From Lysinibacillus sp. FSL W8-0992 (lineage in GTDB: Bacteria > Bacillota > Bacilli > Bacillales_A > Planococcaceae), in contig NZ_JBBOZQ010000001.1 in the NCBI RefSeq assembly GCF_038008685.1, positions 4,526,001-4,590,000 of the forward strand: a stretch of 64,000 bases of DNA. The letters run 5' to 3'. The first letter of the stretch is position 1. The number at the start of each line of letters is the position of its first letter. The notes beneath the pieces were generated by a model. The model had not been told where the DNA came from. It did no database searches and was given only the letters and a program-made list of their open reading frames with translations. Shown here piece after piece: positions 38,801 to 47,353 of the stretch. A program made the translations under genes and the position numbers.

Positions 38801-39597
38801 ATTTCTGCCGTTTCAGCATATGGAGCAGGACCATCTGGCTGGAGCGTAATGGCACGCATTTCAGAAATTAATACGAATGCTTCCTCCAGGCTATGCTTAA
38901 CAGTCAATTTTACATATTTTGATAACTCTAAATCATCAATTGTCACATTATCCGCTAACTTATATGTTTCTGGTAAGCTTCGTAACCATTTTTTCGGTTC
39001 AGCATGAACGCGAGAAGTATCATAAAGCTTACTCATTAATGTTTCAATCGCCTGATCATCACGATCTGATGTAAAGCTATCCACTAGTCGATAAATGGCG
39101 TTGATTTGTGCTTCATCCTCCGTATCGTAGGCTGATTCTAGCACATCAGCTAAAATATCATCTCTAAGCAACGCAATCTCAGCTTCATTCGCTATCCTGA
39201 AACCTGGGTCTATATCGAGCATATAAGCATACTGCTTCACAATGGCTAAACAGAAAGAATGCAATGTTGAAATTTGTGCTTTGTTGACAAGACTCAACTG
39301 ACGTCGCAAATGGCTAGACGTCGGATTTTCTGCTATCGCCTTCTCAAGTGCCTCTGCCATACGATGGCGCATTTCAGCTGCCGAAGCATTGGTAAACGTT
39401 ACAACAAGTAATTCATCAACATTAATTGGGTTTTCTGTTGCTACAACCTTCTCAATCATGCGATTAATGAGCACTGCTGTTTTACCAGAACCAGCTGCTG
39501 CTGAAACAAGGGTATCTTGCCCACTTGCATAAATCGCTTTCCACTGATCATCTGTCCAAGTGACATTTGCTGGCTTCAAGGGTATTTGCTGCACCAT
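35884..39597 (-). CDS. addA: ATP-dependent helicase/nuclease subunit A
   Basis: 1237 residues, full length. UvrD-like helicase with Walker A SAAAGSGKTAV near 32-42, VDEYQDTN, and the C-terminal RecB-type nuclease with GTAVHTAMQH and ILLDYKTD. With AddB it processes double-strand ends to 3' tails for RecA, the Bacillus equivalent of RecBCD. Starts 1 base after addB. Confidence 0.96.
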   Translation of the reverse strand: MVQQIPLKPANVTWTDDQWKAIYASGQDTLVSAAAGSGKTAVLINRMIEKVVATENPINVDELLVVTFTNASAAEMRHRMAEALEKAIAENPTSSHLRRQLSLVNKAQISTLHSFCLAIVKQYAYMLDIDPGFRIANEAEIALLRDDILADVLESAYDTEDEAQINAIYRLVDSFTSDRDDQAIETLMSKLYDTSRVHAEPKKWLRSLPETYKLADNVTIDDLELSKYVKLTVKHSLEEAFVLISEMRAITLQPDGPAPYAETAEIDFAMIQEGIRISQEGTWQQLFDYFSTVKWSTLKRVSKDALVDVELQELAKKKRESAKKIMNKLKETYFVRTPARLLEEIRLMAPTIATLVELTTIFYEHFRLAKLERGIIDFSDLEHYALQILTEEIDGKLQPSPVALDLKKRFKEVLVDEYQDTNMLQETILQLVKLGKEQDGNLFMVGDVKQSIYRFRLAEPKLFMRKYGEFSEDPEATGMRIDLNANFRSRSEVLDATNFVFAQIMGERVGEIHYDDNASLKPAAPYDDKEVPVELVVLHPLEEEALDEEQDESISEASELEELKKSQYEARFIIDRIRQMMEDGTTVYDTKTATERPLKYSDIVILMRSMTWSTDLVEEFKLAGIPLYAESSKGYFDALEVMIMLNTLKVVDNPYQDIPLASVLRAPFVGLTENELAKIRLADTKTPFYDALRQFIRSEGHGVQSETFEKLQRFMLAFENWRDLARRGSLSDLIWKIYLDTHYYEMVGAMPNGKQRQANLRVLHDRALMYEKTSFRGLFRFLRFIDRMRTRGDDLGTAKSIGEKDDVVRLVTIHSSKGLEYPVVFVAGMGRPFNKMDFHNPYLFDQDYGLAVKAIDPENRITYTSLPFLAMKEKKELEMRAEEMRVLYVAMTRAKERLILVGSVKSWGKTRDAWQDAQNLAVDAPLQDYLRARANSYFDWVGPAVARHADFASIASSPYKARQDASHWWIRAVPTYHFMYDTQALDSDVQQMLEAPEDAELLAEITARFQAQYAFQKSTQKRSKTSVSEIKRVESLQRQEEPEYYFTAPKKDKASIAPRPTFLQDKQLTGAEMGTAVHTAMQHVPQCGFSTVQEVEQFVAELVAKQLLTEAESKIVPCEKIFRFFTTDIGQRFKNAKQIRREMPFTISRVDEDGDAQIVQGIVDCLFEDVYGNWILLDYKTDRISSQFAEEPALSKELIGRYGVQLRVYSEAIESILHIQVNEKVLYLFDIEQALYA

Positions 39598-39598
39598 G

Positions 39599-42500
39599 TT
39601 AGTTCATCTCCTCCCGAATTTTTTCGACAACCTCTACCGGCTTTACTTGCGGTAACTGACGATAGCTTTGTTTACCATCGGATGGGTCAAATTGGCACAC
39701 TGATGCAAATTGACAATAATCACAGGCTGTTTTTGATTTTAGTTTATAAGGGCTAATGGCTGTGTCCCCTGCTAAAATACCATTCCCAGCTTCTTGATGC
39801 TTACGGCGCACAAAATGCTGCAAGTTTTTCATATCATTAACAGGCACAATACGCGATTGTGATTCGGACGGTGTACCATCCTTTTTCATATAGACAGGTA
39901 TGATTTGTGAGTGCCCGCTTGCTTCCTCAAGTTGCTCGTCCATCGATAAAATAGCTTCTGGATTTTCTGTTAAAAGACCCTTCATCTTATATTGCTTTAA
40001 TCGATCTTCTTCAATTTCACTATCACTTAAGTCTTTATCAAGTTTTAGCATTGGATTATGGACGTGGACATAAAGCACACCAGCAGGCTCTGCATCACCA
40101 GGTAGCCAATAGGATGCATTTTCCATCGCTACATCTAAATAAGTTAACACCTGCAACGATAGCCCATGATATACCTCATTCAAATCTAAATCACGGGCAG
40201 ACGATTTATAATCGACTATCCGTAAATAGGATCGATCATCTATAGATGCACTATCCACACGGTCAATACGACCTCGCATAAACATTTTTTTGCCACCATG
40301 TAAATCAATTTCCAATGGAGGAAGCTGTTCGTGTTGCCCTGGTCCAAACGATGCTTCGATGGCAATTGGTTTAAAATGCGAAACATTCGCGTGCTGTGTT
40401 AGTGCCATCATTGTGCGCTCTACAATACGTATAAGCTTGCGCTGAATATAACGGTAGCGTGCACTAGATAGCAAAATTTGATGTGAGAATACGGGCACAA
40501 TTTGCTCTACAGCCTGTCGTGCAAGCTGTTGAATTTGCTGCTTTGTTAAACGAATCCAAGATAGTTGTAAACGATGCGTCTCTTCTGTAATCCATTTCAA
40601 TGCCTCATGGAATAGATCACCCATTGCAAATGTTTCTAAACGATATTCTGCTCGTTCTTCCAAACGCAGCCCATACGTTGTGAAATGTGAAAACGGACAA
40701 CGGAAGTATTTTTCAATCCTTGACACACTTGATGTTAACTTACGACCATATAACTCTTGTGTAATGTAGCCTTCCAGTGGTTCTGCCTCATTTTTATGCG
40801 TAATTGGATGCATTAGTCGATGTAAAATTAATGCCCAATATGGATCTTGCTCATAATATTTTTGTAAAGCTACCCATTCTGGTGCAAGCTCACGACTATG
40901 CTCTGCTTGCCGTAACTGTAGCGTTAAATGGGCTAATGCTGTACGAGGATGTCGTAAATACGGCAATACATTATCATCAATCAATTCAATTGGATCTATT
41001 ACTACACGCTCGACATTTACCTCGCTTAAAAGCCCTGCCGTTTTATCGTTTCCGATAATCTTCTTAATATATAACGAGGATAATAACGCTTTCCCCTCTT
41101 CATCTGCCGTCGAATAAGTCATATAAAGCTTATCTGAAGGTGTTGTAATTGCACGATATAGTAAGAAGTTTTCCTGCAGTAACCTATTTTTGGATGTTGG
41201 GGCTAATTCATAGCCAATGTGCATAAACCATTCACGTTCCGTATCAGATAGCAATCCTTCATAATCCATACGAGTAGGATAAACGCCATCGTTCATTCCA
41301 AGAACAAAGGCAACTTTAATATGCGATAAACGAGCTAAATCGACTGTTGCCACCATCACTTCATCTAAAGTAGGTGGAATACGGGAAAATTCTAATGTAT
41401 CGAATCCTTCATCTAAAATTTTTGCCGCTTCTTCCACTGACATTTCTTGCTCACCAAACATGTAAACAAACTGATCGAGTACTGCAACCCATTCTTTCCA
41501 CGCTTGATCATGCTCACTTGCAGCTAATGCTTCTCCTCTATCAATTTCACGATCTTTCATGATTTGAAGCTTGTCATATACTTGAACTTCTTCTACAAGT
41601 TCATATAACGCAGTTGCTACATCTCTACCAGTTGTCGCTTGCATAAGCTTGTCCTGTAATGCTTTTAATGGTGGACGGATTACATCACGAATTGCCTCAA
41701 TTTCTGTCTGCATCGCACGCTCTTCATCCGTTTGAACACGGGAATGGAATTCAAGACCTCGATATTTTTTGTAAAACCAACGAGCATCTTCAAACCAACG
41801 TTCTCCGTATATTCCTTGTGCTAAACAGTAATTTTCTAAGCGATCTGCACGCTCCCGCCAAACACTTTGCTCAGCATGCAAAGGGAAAAACAAATCTGTT
41901 TTCACACTTCTAAAAAGCGGTTCATATTTCCAATTAGAAGTAATAACCTCCAATGCAGAACGACTAAACTCAATTAATGGATGATGGAGCATCGTTTTTT
42001 TCGAGTTCACAAAAATAGGAATGTCGTATTGTTGGAAAATTGTTGAAATAAGCGGATCATATACATCTGCTTGTCTATAAAGTAACACTATATCTTGATA
42101 ACGATAGCCCTCCTGCCTTGTCAGCTTCGTTATTTCCCGGGCAATGGCGTGAATCTCAGCCCGTCGATTCGACGCTTCAAAGACCTTCACATCGCCTGTT
42201 GATTTTTTCGTTTTTGGCACCATATTTTCAAATGTTGCTTCTACATGACGTAAATCTTCTGACTGGAATCGATGTGTTTTGATAAAATGCAACGGTGCAT
42301 CTACCTCAATGCCATTTTCCTGTGCTATATCATGCAAACGCTGATTTGTAATTGCCGCTTCATTAAAGAGCGCTTGCTCATCATACACTTCTTCTATATG
42401 GTCAAACGGCAGCACTACGGTTACTTGCTTTGACACCTTTAGCAGTTCTTTAACAAGCTCTAGCTCTCTTACAGTAAAGGCAGTAAAGCCATCTATATAA

Positions 42501-43108
42501 ATTGTCGCCTGTTTCATCGTCTCTGAAAATTTTAACTGCTCGGTTAAGATCGGATAGTATCCCTCACTATCGACATAAGTCGTGCCAAGTCGTGCTTCTA
42601 ATGCTTGCAAAACGATTTGTAAATCATTTGTTTTAGCCTGCAATGTATTCGGTGCATCAATAGCCTTTAAAGAAGCTGTCACTTCCGCTAATACCGAACT
42701 GTTTACACTATAACGGCTAAATTCACGTAATAACGATTCGATTTCCTCTGTAAAGCCCCGTTTACCAGCAGCTTGTCGAAATAGAGAGAAATCACTTTTT
42801 TGCTCCTCTAGTAATTTTCGAATAAGCATCCGATAACCATAGCCATTTACTTCTTGACGAGCAATACCACCTGTTTCTTGTAATACAAGCCAAGCCAAAC
42901 GTTTAAACGTCATCACTTGTGCACGTATTAGCCCGTGTAAGCCATGTCTATTTGTCAGTTCATATTCAGTTGAATAAGACATTTGGTCAGGGACAATGAT
43001 AAAAATAGGGTGACCTAATGGATCTGTTGATAATTGCTCGACTATTTCTCTATGAATAAACGCTGATTTTCCGGTACCTGCACGTCCTGATACAATTCGT
43101 AATGTCAT
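39599..43108 (-). CDS. addB: ATP-dependent helicase/deoxyribonuclease subunit B
   Basis: 1169 residues. Walker A IVSGRAGTGKSAF at the N-terminus; C-terminal nuclease with RIVDYKSSARDLDL. The four cysteines for the structural Fe-S cluster are seen as one in YFRCPFSHF (about 810) and three in ACDYCQFASVC near the end. Recognises Chi and degrades the 5' strand. First gene of addBA. Confidence 0.96.
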   Translation of the reverse strand: MTLRIVSGRAGTGKSAFIHREIVEQLSTDPLGHPIFIIVPDQMSYSTEYELTNRHGLHGLIRAQVMTFKRLAWLVLQETGGIARQEVNGYGYRMLIRKLLEEQKSDFSLFRQAAGKRGFTEEIESLLREFSRYSVNSSVLAEVTASLKAIDAPNTLQAKTNDLQIVLQALEARLGTTYVDSEGYYPILTEQLKFSETMKQATIYIDGFTAFTVRELELVKELLKVSKQVTVVLPFDHIEEVYDEQALFNEAAITNQRLHDIAQENGIEVDAPLHFIKTHRFQSEDLRHVEATFENMVPKTKKSTGDVKVFEASNRRAEIHAIAREITKLTRQEGYRYQDIVLLYRQADVYDPLISTIFQQYDIPIFVNSKKTMLHHPLIEFSRSALEVITSNWKYEPLFRSVKTDLFFPLHAEQSVWRERADRLENYCLAQGIYGERWFEDARWFYKKYRGLEFHSRVQTDEERAMQTEIEAIRDVIRPPLKALQDKLMQATTGRDVATALYELVEEVQVYDKLQIMKDREIDRGEALAASEHDQAWKEWVAVLDQFVYMFGEQEMSVEEAAKILDEGFDTLEFSRIPPTLDEVMVATVDLARLSHIKVAFVLGMNDGVYPTRMDYEGLLSDTEREWFMHIGYELAPTSKNRLLQENFLLYRAITTPSDKLYMTYSTADEEGKALLSSLYIKKIIGNDKTAGLLSEVNVERVVIDPIELIDDNVLPYLRHPRTALAHLTLQLRQAEHSRELAPEWVALQKYYEQDPYWALILHRLMHPITHKNEAEPLEGYITQELYGRKLTSSVSRIEKYFRCPFSHFTTYGLRLEERAEYRLETFAMGDLFHEALKWITEETHRLQLSWIRLTKQQIQQLARQAVEQIVPVFSHQILLSSARYRYIQRKLIRIVERTMMALTQHANVSHFKPIAIEASFGPGQHEQLPPLEIDLHGGKKMFMRGRIDRVDSASIDDRSYLRIVDYKSSARDLDLNEVYHGLSLQVLTYLDVAMENASYWLPGDAEPAGVLYVHVHNPMLKLDKDLSDSEIEEDRLKQYKMKGLLTENPEAILSMDEQLEEASGHSQIIPVYMKKDGTPSESQSRIVPVNDMKNLQHFVRRKHQEAGNGILAGDTAISPYKLKSKTACDYCQFASVCQFDPSDGKQSYRQLPQVKPVEVVEKIREEMN

Positions 43109-43210
43109 TCACTCTTCCCCCTATTCGTAAAAAATCAAATCTATGATAAAAAATTTATTGTAATTGTTTCATTATAATTCTCCACTATTAAAGCTATTGC
43201 TAAATGAAAT

Positions 43211-43250
43211 AAAAAAGACCCTCCTACCATTTTACATGATACAAGGGACT
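43211..43250 (-). terminator. Terminator after yhjE
   Basis: 14-bp stem with two mismatches and G-U pairs starting AGTCCCTTGTATCAT, six T on the minus strand. Confidence 0.65.
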
Positions 43251-43275
43251 GCATGTGCAGATTCAGCCTAGAAGA

Positions 43276-43908
43276 TTATTCATTTTTCGTCATTTTTCGC
43301 ACACGTTTCAAATCTCTTTCCACTCGAGCGTTCAATCGCTTCTCGATTAACTTGCCAATCCACCATAACAAGACAATGGCTACACCAGCAATAATCAGTC
43401 GTATCGGACTTGTTAATAGCGATTTTAAATCATAGCCAAGAACACTCATCCCTAAAATCATTACGAATTTCCCTGCTAATAGCACCGTTAAATAATATTT
43501 TTTATGAATATGAGAAAGTCCCGCAACTATATTGACAATGACTGAAGGCGTAAATGGAAAGCACAGTAATACAAACAACGGACTAATTCCGTTCATATCA
43601 ACCCATTTGATAAGCTTTTGTACCTTTTTCCCTCGCGTTACAAAACGCAGCTTCGGATGCTTTCCGAAATGTCGAACAAGCAAAAAAACTGCATATGAGC
43701 CAGCTACTGAACCTAACCAAGATAATAAAAATCCAATCCATAATCCAAATGCACTCGCATTTGCGACAACGAACACAACTAGCGGTAAAAAAGGAAAAAA
43801 AGCCTCTAAAAAAGGTAGTACTACACCTATTATTGGGCCTAGTGTTCGGTATTGTGCCGCAACATGCTCGATATTTTCTACAGTAAACCATTCATTCACT
43901 ATTGCCAC
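43276..43908 (-). CDS. yhjE: YhjE-like TVP38/TMEM64 (VTT domain) membrane protein
   Basis: 210 residues, about five hydrophobic segments. GVVLPFLEAFFPFLPLVVFVVANA and GSVAGSYAVFLLVRHFGK are the VTT/DedA-like motifs, FPFTPSVIVNIVAGLSHI is the second re-entrant loop. Family members take part in lipid transport or scrambling. Basic C-terminal tail. Sits upstream of addBA as in B. subtilis. Confidence 0.82.
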   Translation of the reverse strand: MAIVNEWFTVENIEHVAAQYRTLGPIIGVVLPFLEAFFPFLPLVVFVVANASAFGLWIGFLLSWLGSVAGSYAVFLLVRHFGKHPKLRFVTRGKKVQKLIKWVDMNGISPLFVLLCFPFTPSVIVNIVAGLSHIHKKYYLTVLLAGKFVMILGMSVLGYDLKSLLTSPIRLIIAGVAIVLLWWIGKLIEKRLNARVERDLKRVRKMTKNE

Positions 43909-43910
43909 CT

Positions 43911-44462
43911 CTACTTATATTGCAAAATTACATGTAAAATTGTAAGTTCTTCTGAAGCGTTTTGATATTCGTGTGCTTGATGCCCAGAAAATACCAAGGT
44001 TTCTCCTTCAGTTAAAGTTTCATGCATTACGCCAGCAGAAATAATAGCTTGTCCATGAATAACAGTCACAGTTTCTTCTACCCCTTCTGTATGGGCTTCA
44101 CTCCTACTTCTCGCCCCTGGTTCCATTTCTACCTTATAAAATTCCCAGCCACGTTCAGGATCATAAGGAATAATTGAGTAAACTCGATAACGCCCATCGT
44201 CTTCATCGACATGTGGCGCATTTTTACTGCTAAACTTCATAAAATGGGCTATCGGTGGCTGTAAAAGGGATGAAAATGATATTCGAAGGCCTGCAGCTAT
44301 TTTCCAAATTGTTGAAACCGTTGGATTCGCTTCACCTTTTTCAATTTGCGCTAGCTGTGCTTTACTTACGCCTGTTGCTTTTGCCACATCATCTAAGCTT
44401 AAACTACGCTGCTGTCGTATTTTTTTTAATTGGAATGCTAAATTTCGACTCATTTGTTCCAT
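43911..44462 (-). CDS. XRE-family regulator with C-terminal cupin domain
   Basis: 183 residues: HTH (about 8-62, DDVAKATGVSKAQLAQIEKGEANPT) and a cupin barrel (about 100-180, EAHTEGVEETVTVIHGQ, HEYQNASEELTIL). Such proteins sense small molecules, often amino acids or amines. Divergent from azlCD across a 125-base gap that contains paired ACATATGT palindromes, so it is probably the azlCD regulator. Ends 3 bases before yhjE and may be co-transcribed with it. Confidence 0.87.
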   Translation of the reverse strand: MEQMSRNLAFQLKKIRQQRSLSLDDVAKATGVSKAQLAQIEKGEANPTVSTIWKIAAGLRISFSSLLQPPIAHFMKFSSKNAPHVDEDDGRYRVYSIIPYDPERGWEFYKVEMEPGARSRSEAHTEGVEETVTVIHGQAIISAGVMHETLTEGETLVFSGHQAHEYQNASEELTILHVILQYK

Positions 44463-44481
44463 CTTGACTCACCATTTCCTA

Positions 44482-44510
44482 TTGTTTATTTTATCGGACA
44501 TATGTATACT
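44482..44510 (+). promoter_or_regulatory. Promoter of azlCD
   Basis: TTGTTT, 17-base spacer, TATACT. The -10 overlaps the first ACATATGT. Confidence 0.65.
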
Positions 44511-44525
44511 TTAATAAACATATGT
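44498..44525. promoter_or_regulatory. Paired ACATATGT palindromes, candidate operator for the XRE-cupin regulator
   Basis: Two identical 8-bp palindromes start at 44498 and 44518, exactly 20 bases (two helical turns) apart, in the divergent promoter region. Candidate binding site; no experimental basis. Confidence 0.55.
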
Positions 44526-44587
44526 GAATGTTCAAACTATTCCATTATAAGTATACATGGAAATTTTTTCGAAAGGATGACCTATTT

Positions 44588-45319
44588 ATGACAAGCACAA
44601 CAGATCTTCATAATGAATCAACAACCTCTACAGACGATAGCTTCCTACAAGGAGTAAAAGATTGTGTACCTACTTTACTCGGTTATATTAGTATAGGACT
44701 GGCATTCGGTGTTGTAGGTTCCGCTTCTGGACTATCTGTAGTTGAAATTGCATTACTAACAATTCTCGTTTACGCGGGTTCTGCGCAGTTTATTTTTTGC
44801 GCACTTTTGCTAACGAGTAGTCCTGCCTCTGCTATCATTGTAACCATTTTTATCGTAAATCTACGTCATTTATTAATGAGTTTAACATTGGCACCTCATT
44901 TTACGCGCTATTCTATGCTACGAAATGTCGGATTCGGGACATTATTAACAGACGAAACATTTGGTGTAGCCGTAACCAAACAAATGCAAAATGGTAAATT
45001 ACATGGCAAATGGATGGATGGACTGAATATCACAGCGTACGCATTTTGGATTTTATCTTGCGTCGCAGGTGCTTTTTTAGGACAATGGGTGGCAAATCCC
45101 GAAAAGTGGGGCTTAGACTTTGCATTAATCGCCATGTTTGTTGCTTTACTAGTGCTACAGCTTAGTAGCGTTGGAAAAAATAAAATCATGCATTACCTTA
45201 TGTTAATTGGCTATATGGTGGTCATTATGTATGGCTTATCTTATCTCGTTCCTTCGCATTTAGCTGTGCTACTTGCAACTGTTATTGTAGCTACGATTGG
45301 GGTGGTGACAGATAAATGA
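44588..45319 (+). CDS. azlC: AzlC family branched-chain amino acid exporter, large subunit
   Basis: 243 residues from ATG at 44588 (GAAAGGATGA upstream). Seven-odd transmembrane helices with GYISIGLAFGVVGSASGLS, VYAGSAQF and NLRHLLMSLTLAP, the AzlC signature. With AzlD it exports branched-chain or other hydrophobic amino acids. Overlaps azlD by ATGA. Confidence 0.9.
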   Translation: MTSTTDLHNESTTSTDDSFLQGVKDCVPTLLGYISIGLAFGVVGSASGLSVVEIALLTILVYAGSAQFIFCALLLTSSPASAIIVTIFIVNLRHLLMSLTLAPHFTRYSMLRNVGFGTLLTDETFGVAVTKQMQNGKLHGKWMDGLNITAYAFWILSCVAGAFLGQWVANPEKWGLDFALIAMFVALLVLQLSSVGKNKIMHYLMLIGYMVVIMYGLSYLVPSHLAVLLATVIVATIGVVTDK

Positions 45320-45642
45320 CGACAACAGCTTCTATGGTATGGCTTATTATCGGTTGTGCATTGGTTACATGGTTACCCCGTATTATACCGTTTATGTTTG
45401 TGCGCAGTGTGAAACTGCCAGATGTAGTTTTAAAATGGCTAAGTTTTATTCCAGTTTGTATTCTTAGTGCCCTTGTTATCGAAAATTTATTGGATACTGA
45501 AAGCAAAAGTTTCGTTACACTGGATTGGCCTGTCTTTTTAACTTTTGTGCCTACACTTATCATTGCACTAGTCACAAAAAGCTTATCGATTACAGTTGTG
45601 GCAGGCGTTATAATAATGGCTGCTGTAAGATTCATTATGTAA
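45316..45642 (+). CDS. azlD: AzlD family small subunit
   Basis: 108 residues, about four transmembrane helices. Motif ALVTWLPRIIPFMFVRSVKLP and LSFIPVCILSALVIENLL are typical. Functions with AzlC. Overlaps the azlC stop by 4 bases. Confidence 0.9.
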   Translation: MTTTASMVWLIIGCALVTWLPRIIPFMFVRSVKLPDVVLKWLSFIPVCILSALVIENLLDTESKSFVTLDWPVFLTFVPTLIIALVTKSLSITVVAGVIIMAAVRFIM

Positions 45643-45670
45643 AAATATTTAATGTTTGCTTTTTCACTAT

Positions 45671-45780
45671 AAAAAAATCCGCTTAGTCGCTTGCGAAAGT
45701 AGCACGAGGTGTAAGACGAATCACCCCAATATGGATGAGTTCGTCTTACACAGTGCCCGCAAATGCGACGCGGATTTTTA
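45671..45780. repeat. 110-base nested palindrome / long terminator hairpin
   Basis: Outer arms AAAAATCCGC and GCGGATTTTT, then TCGC/GCGA, then inner arms GTGTAAGACGAA and TTCGTCTTACAC around a 17-base loop. Lies 28 bases after azlD and 43 before the end of csbA, so it may end both transcripts. Confidence 0.85.
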
Positions 45781-45823
45781 TTTATTACTAAAGGAGTTAG
45801 GAAGTCTTTAATGACAGCCCTCC

Positions 45824-46051
45824 TTATTTTTTTTGCATTTTGCTCGCCAACCAAAAACCAAAAGTTAACGAAAAAGCATCTACAACAAAAATAATAGGTG
45901 GGGAAGTATAACCTGCATATACTGAAGCGGCAATAAGTGCTATAGCTAAACCTAACGCCACATAACGGTTATACGTAATACGTGTAAACAATAACACGAG
46001 TAATGCTGGGAAAAATAATGCTAGCATCATTTTCCCATATAGATCTATCAT
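45824..46051 (-). CDS. csbA: CsbA-like small membrane protein
   Basis: 75 residues, three hydrophobic segments, with RITYNRYVALGLAIALIAASVYAGYT typical of CsbA. In B. subtilis csbA is a sigma-B-controlled gene of unknown function close to uvrBA. Overlaps minJ by 4 bases here. Confidence 0.83.
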   Translation of the reverse strand: MIDLYGKMMLALFFPALLVLLFTRITYNRYVALGLAIALIAASVYAGYTSPPIIFVVDAFSLTFGFWLASKMQKK

Positions 46052-47229
46052 AGTTCCCTCGGCTCCGCCAACAATAACCCAATTCGATAATGGTCATTGC
46101 TGTAAATTACATGCTGCGTAAGGCGAATTTCGTTATTACGGTCTAGCACCTCTAAACGACAATGTGCAGCATTTGATTGTAAAGCTTCATATAATTCAAC
46201 TTCTGTAGTAATCGTGTGTCCGTTTACTTTACGAATACATTCCCCTGCAAGTAAGCCCATTTTTTCTGCTGGCGAATCAGGAAGCACCGCAGCAATAATA
46301 GCTCCCTTTGTACTTGGGGCAACCGCATACGATTCCGTTTTATCTTGCAAAGCATAATAAATTGATATTATGATCCGAATTAATGCCCCTACCGCTAATG
46401 TTATATAACCAATAATCGGTGCCAAAAATGATGCAAGTCCACCTATTAAAATCAGCTGTCCTAACAATAAGACTGAGCGCCCTATTTTTGGCAACTGCAC
46501 AACGGGTAATTCTTTCCTTAACAGCTTTGAAAAACCGATAACTACAGGGAATAATACGAATGCAAAGTGATTATCTCCCAACGTAAACTGCGGCCAATAT
46601 GGCAGTGATGATGGGATGATATTACCTGGAATAATAAAGAAAATAGGTAACACCCAGACATTCCTTGTTCGATAGACGATAGCCTGCATGCCACGTTTTG
46701 TATTTTCGATAGCAGGTGTGATAACTTGTTTAGCAGTACGGCGAATAAACATGCCTTCTACTATTACACATAGCCCTGTTATGATCGTAATTGTAACAAT
46801 AGCCCCTGCTAATAAATCGACGCCTTCCAACGAAAGCTTCCACCAGGAGAACGACCAGTTATACTGGTACATTGCCCACAATGTAAGAGTCGCGATTGCC
46901 ATTGTGTAAATTGGTGACAATACATTGATGAAAAATAACAAGAGACCTAGTAAAGATATAGCCATTAAAATTAGTAAAAAAGGTTTGGGTACAGTGAGCC
47001 CGAAACCTAGACTTATTAGTGAAATGACTAATGCATAAGGCCATCCACGCTTCCATTGTCCTATCAGCTCTGTCCAACCCCAAATAATACGTCTGTTAAA
47101 AAATCTTCGCTCTTGCTTTACACGTCTATACCCTAATAAGATAGCAACCACTATCGCCATATAAACTACTGGATTAAGTAAAAAGCGGCCAATCGCTGTT
47201 ACAATTTCTATTAATATGTTACTAACCAT
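46048..47229 (-). CDS. minJ: Division topological factor MinJ (membrane PDZ protein)
   Basis: 393 residues from ATG at 47229; upstream ATG at 47253 has no RBS. About seven transmembrane helices (10-290) followed by a C-terminal PDZ domain (about 295-380: IIAAVLPDSPAEKMGLLAGECIRKVNG). MinJ connects DivIVA to MinCD at poles and septa. Followed directly by csbA and preceded by ctpB, a familiar Bacillus neighbourhood. Confidence 0.85.
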   Translation of the reverse strand: MVSNILIEIVTAIGRFLLNPVVYMAIVVAILLGYRRVKQERRFFNRRIIWGWTELIGQWKRGWPYALVISLISLGFGLTVPKPFLLILMAISLLGLLLFFINVLSPIYTMAIATLTLWAMYQYNWSFSWWKLSLEGVDLLAGAIVTITIITGLCVIVEGMFIRRTAKQVITPAIENTKRGMQAIVYRTRNVWVLPIFFIIPGNIIPSSLPYWPQFTLGDNHFAFVLFPVVIGFSKLLRKELPVVQLPKIGRSVLLLGQLILIGGLASFLAPIIGYITLAVGALIRIIISIYYALQDKTESYAVAPSTKGAIIAAVLPDSPAEKMGLLAGECIRKVNGHTITTEVELYEALQSNAAHCRLEVLDRNNEIRLTQHVIYSNDHYRIGLLLAEPREL

Positions 47230-47353
47230 ACGAACACCCGCCGTTTCTGTCATGAATACTATGCATTCATTGTATCAAACGACCACTGTCTTGCGTAGTA
47301 GTAACTGGTAGAAAGCTTGTTATTTCCCATCATTTTTACTAGATTTATAATAT

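Noticed and set aside
45291-45854. 187-codon minus-strand ORF over azlD and the palindrome
   Set aside because: Antisense to azlD, and crosses a palindromic hairpin; no family features.
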